12,102 bases of DNA, from NCBI GenBank assembly GCA_030824175.1, contig JAVBYH010000372.1:1-12102 (forward strand). The letters run 5' to 3'. The notes below the pieces were generated by a model, which saw only the letters and a list, made by a program, of their open reading frames with translations, did no database searches and was not told the DNA's origin. Source of the stretch: Bacteroidota bacterium (lineage in GTDB: Bacteria > Bacteroidota > Ignavibacteria > UBA10030 > UBA8401). Positions 7,284 to 12,102 of the stretch are shown here, one piece after another (position 1 is the first letter of the stretch; each line of letters opens with the position of its first letter). Made by a program: the position numbers and the translations under genes.

Positions 7284-8259
7284 GATGCAGTCTCCTCTGA
7301 GCTAGTTCCAATATTTCCAATACCGAGAGCGCATGCGCGCCGTCGGTGATCGGACGTGTATTGTTCATTACTGATGCATAAAAATGCTTGTGCTCCTCGA
7401 CAAGCGGCGGCGCCGCGTCGAACGGCACGACCTCGTAGTCGCCCTCGAATTTCTGGAGCGTGCCCTCGATGCGTTCGAATCCCTTGGGATAGAACTTCAA
7501 CTTCTCGATCTTCGCGCTGTCCTCGAACACGATCATGCCCTTGTCGCCGATGATGACGAGGCGCTGCTCCTTGAACGGATGGAGCCAACTCACATAGATG
7601 TGTGCGTGGATGTTGCCGGGATACTCGAGCATCGTGAGCGTCGTGTCCTCGATGTTCTTCTGGAGGAATGCCGCGCCGGTGGCTTCAACGCGTATCGGAT
7701 CGGTCTCCGTCAGGTATTGGATCACCGAGATGTCGTGGGGCGCGAAGCTCCAGAGGATGTTCTCCTCGCTCCTGATGGTGCCGAGATTCAGACGGTTGCT
7801 GTAGATGTACTGGAGCTTGCCGATAAATCCTTCGGAGACCATGGCCTTCAGTTTCACGATGGCCGGGTGGAACAGGAGCACGTGCCCGACCATAAGCTGA
7901 CGGCCGCACCGTTCGGCAATCGCGATGAGGTCTTTCGCCTCTTCGGCGTGGAGCGTGATGGGTTTCTCCGCGAGCACATGCTTGCCGCTTTCGAGGCACC
8001 GCTTCGCCACGGCGTAGTGCGTTTCGGCGGGCGTCGCGACGATCACGCCGGTGATCGACGCGTCGGAGAGAACCGACGCGAGATCGGTCGTGAACAGAAT
8101 TCCCGGCGACACGGCGGCGACCTTCTGCCGCGCCTTCTCGTCGGCATCACAGACGACGACGCCGGCGTCGCCGAGCAGCTGCTGGGCCGTCCGCACATGG
8201 TTGATGCCCCAGCGTCCGGAGCCGATCACCGCAATTTTCACATTTGCATAGTTCATCAT
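7276..8259 (-). CDS. wbpB: Gfo/Idh/MocA-family NAD-dependent sugar oxidoreductase, WbpB/WlbA-like
   Basis: This is a 327-residue protein. The Rossmann domain begins with IAVIGSGRWGINH (9-21, glycines of the dinucleotide loop at 13, 15 and 18), continues through VIVATPAETHYAVAK, and reaches the Gfo/Idh signature AEKP (97-100) with the catalytic Lys99. The C-terminal alpha/beta domain carries LWSFAPHDISV (169-179), with the conserved His175 and Asp176. Members of the WbpB/WlbA branch oxidise the C3 hydroxyl of UDP-GlcNAc uronic acid to a ketone, recycling bound NADH. The dehydrogenase making that uronic acid (WbpA) is not in the window. Two adjacent ATG codons (8259 and 8256) are possible starts; both overlap the stop of the membrane-protein gene, and the first gives a 4-nt ATGA overlap. 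No strong Shine-Dalgarno is seen, so coupling to upstream translation is likely. Having the partner transaminase and acetyltransferase in the same operon favours this role over other Gfo/Idh activities. Confidence 0.9.
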   Translation of the reverse strand: MMNYANVKIAVIGSGRWGINHVRTAQQLLGDAGVVVCDADEKARQKVAAVSPGILFTTDLASVLSDASITGVIVATPAETHYAVAKRCLESGKHVLAEKPITLHAEEAKDLIAIAERCGRQLMVGHVLLFHPAIVKLKAMVSEGFIGKLQYIYSNRLNLGTIRSEENILWSFAPHDISVIQYLTETDPIRVEATGAAFLQKNIEDTTLTMLEYPGNIHAHIYVSWLHPFKEQRLVIIGDKGMIVFEDSAKIEKLKFYPKGFERIEGTLQKFEGDYEVVPFDAAPPLVEEHKHFYASVMNNTRPITDGAHALSVLEILELAQRRLHHG

Positions 8260-10781
8260 GATTTTTTCTTCAGATATTTTTTTCCGAACAGCACGCCGAG
8301 TGCGCCGAGCACGAGGAGGTTGATGCCGAGGCTGATGTTCTTCCCAAGGTAGAAGCCCCGCGGTTCGAATTTCATGGACACCGTATGCGTGCCCTCGGGC
8401 ACAACGACTGCACGGAAGAGATAATTGGCGCGGTAGATCGGGGTTTCGACGCCGTCGACGAAGGCCTTCCAGCCGTTTGCATAATACGCCTCGCTCACGA
8501 AGAGCAGATTGTTTCCCGTGGCGGTGGCCTGAATTTCAAGATCGTTGATGCCGAACCTTGTGAATTTCGCCGAAGCCCCGAGTGCGGCCGGCGTCACGGT
8601 GATCATGGGGTCCTCGGTGAGGTACATTACGTCCGTCGGATTGAAGGACATTGCGGCGATCTTATTCAGGATGTCGAGAGCCGGTGCGACTTCGTAGCGT
8701 TTCACAAAGAAGGCGCGCGGGAGCTCCATCCGGTTGTACATGACCTTCCGTTCCTGTCCGTCGAACACGGGAACCATCACCTGGTTCGAATCCGCGCGGT
8801 CCGAGAGGATGTATTTCACATTCATCAAACCCCACACGAGCGGATTGCCGATGCCGCCGATGTCCACCATGTCCTGCCACGCGCGCATCTTCGCGCCCTG
8901 GTACCCGTACGCGCTCTGGATGCGCCAATAGGCGAGCGAGTTGCTGTAGGGAGGCTGGCCGCCGACGAACTCGAGCGTGCGGTAGAGCGTCTTGTCTTCC
9001 TGCAGAAATTTCACATAGTCGGGCGCGGCGGCGAATTCGGCGTTCACCTGCGCGCGTTCGTGGAGCTGCATCGGCTTCAGGGCGATGCGCCAGAGGTCGC
9101 CGGTGACGATGACGATGAGCAGCACCGAGAACACGAGCGGCGGCAGCGTGCGCTGACGGTAGAGCAGGATGGCGCCGAACACCGCGGCAAGAAGAAGGAA
9201 TCCGATCGTGATGTCCGTCGCGACCATGTCCGTGATGAATCGATACAATTCGTCGACGGCGGCCTGCTGATTGCCTACCATGCGGCCGAGCACCGCGGCC
9301 GCCTCCGATTTCGGGAAGAAGCCAGAATAGATGCCTGTGAAGACGCTCTTTGCAACGGCCGACAACACGGCGAGCGCGGCGAGCACGCCCACGGCGATGG
9401 TCCATTTTTTCGCCTCGCCCGCGGTGATCGAGCGTTCCGCGATGAGCGACACGAGGCCGTATCCGGCGAGCATCGGCACGGCGAGCTGCACGAGCACGAG
9501 GATCATGGAAGGGATGCGGAACTTGTTGAACATCGGGAAATAATGGAACATCGGATCGAAGAAGAGCGAGAATTCCTTGCCGAACGAGATGAGGAGCGAC
9601 ACGATCACAATGATCACCAGGTACTGCACGAACGGGTCCCTCCGCTTTTTCACGATACCGACGAACGCGAGGATCAGCACAACGATGCCCATATACTGCG
9701 GCGCATCCGTGAAATATTGGGGGCCGAAATATGTGTTCACCCGTACCGCGCGATTCTGCGTAAGCGACCCCTCATATTCCACGGAGCCGAAGCCGTACGC
9801 CGACGGGATGAAGAATGTCACAATTTCGGACGGTGCGAACGACCAGTTCGTGGCGTAGGCGTAATCGAGTCCGCCGGCGGCGGGCTGTTCCTTCTTCGCC
9901 TGGCCGGGCTGCGTCTGCACCATCGCGTTCGAGCCGCGGATGGACGACGGATTGTACTCGAGCGTCGAGAGGTACTGGTCCGCGTTCATCGCGAAGGCGA
10001 GTCCCGTCGCCGCCGCGAGCACCACTCCTGCAATGAGGAGGCTCTTCACCTGTTCCTTCACGATGAGCGAGCGCACGAGGAAGAACAGGAAATAGATGCC
10101 GAGCGCGAAGTAGATGTAGAAGAGCATCTGCATGTGCGACGGGCCGAACATGAAATGGAGCACGATCGTCAGCACGAGCGCGAGCTTGAGGTCGAACCGC
10201 TCGCGCAGATGGTCGACGATGAGGAACACATAGGGCACCCAGGCGACCACGCCGATCTTCGTCACGTGCCCCACCATCACCCATATGATGATGAACATCG
10301 AGAATGTCGTGGCGAAAGAAACGACGACGGAGATGAGCCAGTGTTTGAACTTCGAATAGGCGAAGTAGTAGACGCCGAAACTGAAGAGCAGATAATAGAA
10401 CAGCGTGGATCCCATTTCGGCGTTCAGGAAGAAATATTTCGTGACCTGCCGCGATTTCTGCCACAGGAAATCGGAGACGTCGAACACGCGTTCGGCGCTG
10501 ATCGAGAGACTGGCGTACGCCGGCATGCCGCAGAAGATGTATGGATTCCAGAGGGGAAATTCACCGTTCTTCTCGGCGTCCTTCACGTAGGTCTCGAGGC
10601 TGTGAGACGCGACCGTGTCGCCCGAGGTGAAGACCTTGCCGTCGAAGACCGCATCCCTGAAGAAAAAGATGAGCGCCGCGAAAAGGAGGGCTGCGGCAAG
10701 CGCGTGCTGAATGTTCACAGACAGGTTCTGCGGCCACATGCCGCCTGAGTCGTTCAATTTTTCTTTTTTAGGATGAGCCAT
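8256..10781 (-). CDS. YfhO-family polytopic membrane protein (GT-C-like, probable lipid-linked sugar handling)
   Basis: This is an 841-residue inner-membrane protein. After a hydrophilic N-terminus the first helix is about 27-41. Then come SGDTVASH (53-60) and PLWNPYIFCGMPAY (76-89), the periplasmic-loop motifs typical of YfhO proteins and reminiscent of the acidic active-site loop of GT-C glycosyltransferases. About ten or more hydrophobic helices follow (around 126-143, 150-170, 175-189, 200-212, 219-239, 247-265, 364-377, 386-400, 425-447, 460-480, 525-541, 548-562). A soluble region (about 570-810) ends in YYANGWKAFVDGVETPIYRANYLFRAVVVPEGTH, a hallmark of the family, and a final helix lies at 812-834 before KKYLKKKS. 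Family members are linked to modification of cell-wall or lipid-linked glycans. The ATG at 10781 is preferred because it lies about 40 nt past a good promoter; a TTG at 10856 lies inside the promoter, and an ATG at 10739 is a shorter alternative. First gene of the operon. Confidence 0.85.
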   Translation of the reverse strand: MAHPKKEKLNDSGGMWPQNLSVNIQHALAAALLFAALIFFFRDAVFDGKVFTSGDTVASHSLETYVKDAEKNGEFPLWNPYIFCGMPAYASLSISAERVFDVSDFLWQKSRQVTKYFFLNAEMGSTLFYYLLFSFGVYYFAYSKFKHWLISVVVSFATTFSMFIIIWVMVGHVTKIGVVAWVPYVFLIVDHLRERFDLKLALVLTIVLHFMFGPSHMQMLFYIYFALGIYFLFFLVRSLIVKEQVKSLLIAGVVLAAATGLAFAMNADQYLSTLEYNPSSIRGSNAMVQTQPGQAKKEQPAAGGLDYAYATNWSFAPSEIVTFFIPSAYGFGSVEYEGSLTQNRAVRVNTYFGPQYFTDAPQYMGIVVLILAFVGIVKKRRDPFVQYLVIIVIVSLLISFGKEFSLFFDPMFHYFPMFNKFRIPSMILVLVQLAVPMLAGYGLVSLIAERSITAGEAKKWTIAVGVLAALAVLSAVAKSVFTGIYSGFFPKSEAAAVLGRMVGNQQAAVDELYRFITDMVATDITIGFLLLAAVFGAILLYRQRTLPPLVFSVLLIVIVTGDLWRIALKPMQLHERAQVNAEFAAAPDYVKFLQEDKTLYRTLEFVGGQPPYSNSLAYWRIQSAYGYQGAKMRAWQDMVDIGGIGNPLVWGLMNVKYILSDRADSNQVMVPVFDGQERKVMYNRMELPRAFFVKRYEVAPALDILNKIAAMSFNPTDVMYLTEDPMITVTPAALGASAKFTRFGINDLEIQATATGNNLLFVSEAYYANGWKAFVDGVETPIYRANYLFRAVVVPEGTHTVSMKFEPRGFYLGKNISLGINLLVLGALGVLFGKKYLKKKS

Positions 10782-10827
10782 GGCACCAGACGGATGAGTA
10801 GATGGGTATTGTCGTTCAAAGTATGTT

Positions 10828-10856
10828 AAAATAGGATTAATTTGCCATAGTATCAA
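10828..10856 (-). promoter_or_regulatory. Probable sigma70-like promoter of the yfhO-wbpB-wbpD-wbpE operon
   Basis: On the minus strand: TTGATA (10851-10856), a 17-bp spacer, TATTTT (10828-10833). The -35 matches five of six consensus bases and the -10 four of six. The predicted transcription start near 10821 leaves about 40 nt of leader before the ATG at 10781. A TACTTTG slightly downstream (complement of 10817-10823) resembles the Bacteroidota -7 element but is one base short. Confidence 0.5.
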
Positions 10857-10864
10857 TAATTGAT
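10852..10864. promoter_or_regulatory. Palindrome ATCAA-TAA-TTGAT shared by divergent -35 elements
   Basis: The two divergent promoters place their -35 boxes (10851-10856 minus strand, 10860-10865 plus strand) three bases apart. Together they form a perfect 5-bp inverted repeat around TAA. Polymerases could not easily occupy both at once, and a dimeric regulator could bind here. This is seen in sequence only; no regulator is identified. Confidence 0.35.
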
Positions 10865-10888
10865 TCTGCCCCCTGTGAATTGTATATT
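10860..10888 (+). promoter_or_regulatory. Probable sigma70-like promoter of the YbbR-domain gene
   Basis: TTGATT (10860-10865), a 17-bp spacer, and TATATT (10883-10888; an overlapping TATTAT at 10885-10890 is an alternative). The transcription start would fall near 10895, so the leader is very short: about 17 nt to the ATG at 10912 or about 5 nt to the ATG at 10900. No Shine-Dalgarno is seen in that leader. Confidence 0.45.
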
Positions 10889-10911
10889 ATGGGACATTGA
10901 TGCCATTCCCT

Positions 10912-11829
10912 ATGAAAAAAGTCAAATACTCCGTCGTCGTCATCTCATTCGTGTTCGCCTTCTTCCTGTGGCTGTCCATTAATCTCTCCAACGAATTCCA
11001 CATCAACATTGCCGTCCCGCTCAGGCTTGAAAACCTCGACAGTGCGAAGGCCCTCGTGAGCCGCGTTCCGGCGTCGCTCACGGTGCGCGTACGGGGCACG
11101 GGCTGGAAGATTCTGAATACGATGCTCACCCCTTCGCTCCAGTATACGCTCGACGTCGGTCCCGTCCGTTCGCGGCGGCTGTATTCGGCGAACAATAACC
11201 TGAGCGAGAGGCTGAGCCTTGCAGACGGCGTGAAGGTCATCGAAGTCATGCCGGACAGCATCCTCGTTGTGATCGACGACAAGGTGCGCAAGCGGGTGCC
11301 CCTCTCCGCGCAAATCGATGCGGTATTCCCCGAGGGTTTCGACAAGGTGGGCAGCGTCGTCACGATCCCCGACAGCGTCACGATCGTCGGAGCGCGAAGC
11401 GCGCTTGCTTTGATGCACCACTGGAGTACGCAGCCGCTGACGGTGCGGGGGCGGAAGGAGGCGGTGCACGAGTCGATCTCGCTCGAGGACCCGTTCCTCA
11501 GCCAGGTCGAGGTCTACCCGTCGACGGCCGTCGTACATTTCGATGTGCAGCCCGTGGCCGAGAAGAAAATCACGAGCGTCTCCGTGACAGTGAACCAGCT
11601 CCCCGCCAACCGTGAGGTCGTGCTCATTCCCCCCACGATCGACGTCGTGATCCGCTCGGGCGCCCAATATGTGGCAGGCGTCAGCGACACGGACATCAGG
11701 GCATACGTGGATTACCGGTCGCTCCTCCTGGACACGAGCGGCATCGTCAGACCGACGATCGTGTGTCCGGAGAACATCGTCGTGGTCCACACATTTCCCG
11801 AACGCATCCAGTACGTGATGCGCAAATAA
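10912..11829 (+). CDS. YbbR-domain (CdaR-like) membrane-anchored protein
   Basis: This is a 305-residue protein with a short basic N-terminus (MKKVKYS), one membrane helix (VVVISFVFAFFLWLSINL, about 8-25), and then an extracytoplasmic beta-rich region. The region consists of YbbR-like repeats, recognisable by strands such as PASLTVRVRGTG, PDSVTIVGA (a classic YbbR motif), and the late SVTVNQLPANREVVLIPPTIDVVIRSG. In Firmicutes YbbR proteins (CdaR) partner and modulate the diadenylate cyclase CdaA; in FCB bacteria the role is less clear. No cdaA or glmM lies in this window, and the neighbouring gene is divergent. The ATG at 10912 is chosen because it starts the basic n-region. An ATG at 10900 would add MPFP, and the promoter position leaves both possible. 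The gene is followed after four bases by paired hairpins and then a convergent peptidase gene. Family call is good; function is open. Confidence 0.82.
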   Translation: MKKVKYSVVVISFVFAFFLWLSINLSNEFHINIAVPLRLENLDSAKALVSRVPASLTVRVRGTGWKILNTMLTPSLQYTLDVGPVRSRRLYSANNNLSERLSLADGVKVIEVMPDSILVVIDDKVRKRVPLSAQIDAVFPEGFDKVGSVVTIPDSVTIVGARSALALMHHWSTQPLTVRGRKEAVHESISLEDPFLSQVEVYPSTAVVHFDVQPVAEKKITSVSVTVNQLPANREVVLIPPTIDVVIRSGAQYVAGVSDTDIRAYVDYRSLLLDTSGIVRPTIVCPENIVVVHTFPERIQYVMRK

Positions 11830-11833
11830 CCAT

Positions 11834-11912
11834 TGTAGGGCGAAATGATATTTCGCCCTGTCGAACGGCAGTACGATTATTGAACCGGGGCGAAACACCG
11901 TTTCGCCCTACA
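11834..11912. repeat. Inverted pair of REP-like palindromes (TGTAGGGCGAAA ... TTTCGCCCTACA)
   Basis: Two hairpins lie in the 92-bp gap between convergent genes. The first has a perfect 10-bp stem, 11837-11846 against 11850-11859, with loop GAT. The second has a perfect 9-bp stem, 11888-11896 against 11900-11908, with loop ACC. The outer 12 bases (11834-11845 and 11901-11912) are exact inverted copies, so the unit is two related palindromes head to head, like a bacterial interspersed mosaic element. Loops and inner flanks differ while stems are kept. The hairpins may also stop or protect transcripts of both converging genes, although no T-tract follows them. Confidence 0.8.
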
Positions 11913-11921
11913 CGCTCCAAT

Positions 11922-12102
11922 TTATTGCGGCATGGGTTTGCGCGGCAGCTTCGCATCGCGCATGGCCGCGTTGTAGACGAAGGCGGCCATCGCCGTGGCG
12001 GCCTGGCTCACGTCTTCGGGTATGACACGCTCGAACGCGTCCATGTTCGTGTGGTAGGTGCGCCCGTATTCGATCGGATCCACGATGAACTGGAATCCGG
12101 GC
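11922..12102 (-). CDS. M28-family zinc metallopeptidase, C-terminal fragment (5' part outside window)
   Basis: The last 59 codons of a minus-strand gene end at the TAA 11922-11924; the frame is open to the window edge. The peptide begins PGFQFIVDPIEYGRTYHTNMD and ends RDAKLPRKPMPQ. It matches the C-terminal signature of bacterial M28 aminopeptidases: a GFQFIQDP-like strand, then a TxHxNMD motif whose His is expected to be the last zinc ligand, then the PEDV-QA helix and AAFVYNAAMRD. These enzymes are usually exported and remove N-terminal residues from peptides. The main zinc-binding core lies outside the window, so activity cannot be judged. It converges with the YbbR-domain gene across the REP-like pair. 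Confidence 0.82.
   Translation of the reverse strand, partial: PGFQFIVDPIEYGRTYHTNMDAFERVIPEDVSQAATAMAAFVYNAAMRDAKLPRKPMPQ

Noticed and set aside
7384..8352. A 322-codon plus-strand open frame opposite the oxidoreductase gene
   Set aside because: It is a shadow of the Gfo/Idh gene: no recognisable motif, and it crosses the boundary of two well-supported minus-strand genes.
8385..10748. A 787-codon open frame on the plus strand opposite the YfhO gene
   Set aside because: Its translation is dominated by His, Arg, Glu and Asp with no fold-like pattern, whereas the minus-strand frame is a clear multi-helix YfhO protein. Long antisense frames are common in GC-rich genes.
10945..11898. A 317-codon minus-strand open frame opposite the YbbR gene
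   Set aside because: The start falls within the REP-like repeat and the translation is rich in His, Arg and Asp, while the plus strand shows a membrane anchor and YbbR motifs.
11834..11912. Reading the paired hairpins as an ordinary bidirectional rho-independent terminator
   Set aside because: Neither hairpin is followed by a T-tract on either strand, and the exact outer inverted repeat is better explained by a REP-like pair. A secondary role in transcript ending remains possible.

Overview
The window is GC-rich and fully coding apart from short intergenic gaps. It most likely comes from a member of the Bacteroidota/Chlorobiota/Ignavibacteriota (FCB) group. The main evidence is the large secreted protein at 1788-5285, which ends in a type A type IX secretion (T9SS) C-terminal sorting domain with the YPNPFNP motif typical of that group. 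A YfhO-family membrane protein and a YbbR-domain protein are compatible with this, but the assignment below superphylum level is inference.

Layout. (1) Positions 1-488, plus strand: the C-terminal part of a class I SAM-dependent methyltransferase. (2) Positions 492-5285, minus strand: a two-gene unit. The upstream gene is a 1165-residue T9SS cargo protein with 13 Asp-box beta-propeller repeats, five fibronectin-III-like domains and the sorting domain. The downstream gene is a 425-residue predicted lipoprotein with a five-bladed-propeller-like C-terminal half. (3) Positions 5449-10856, minus strand: one transcription unit that can be read from end to end. It has a sigma70-like promoter, a YfhO-family polytopic membrane protein, a WbpB-like sugar oxidoreductase, a WbpD-like N-acetyltransferase and a WbpE-like aminotransferase, joined by 4-, 8- and 4-nt overlaps, and it closes with a perfect 13-bp hairpin followed by a T-tract. 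(4) Positions 10860-11829, plus strand: a divergent promoter and a YbbR-domain protein. (5) Positions 11834-11912: two small hairpins in inverted orientation, resembling a pair of REP elements. (6) Positions 11922-12102, minus strand: the last 59 codons of an M28-type metallopeptidase.

How the genes fit together. WbpB, WbpE and WbpD oxidise, aminate and acetylate C3 of UDP-GlcNAc uronic acid, giving a 2,3-diacetamido-uronic acid sugar nucleotide for a surface glycan. The co-transcribed YfhO protein, a GT-C-like membrane protein, is a candidate for handling a lipid-linked sugar. In Porphyromonas the same Wbp route has been tied to the sugar that attaches T9SS cargo to the cell surface, so finding wbpB-D-E directly beside a T9SS cargo gene is the most interesting feature here. 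That functional link is a hypothesis and the adjacency may be chance. I saw no CRISPR array, tRNA, rRNA, insertion sequence or phage gene.
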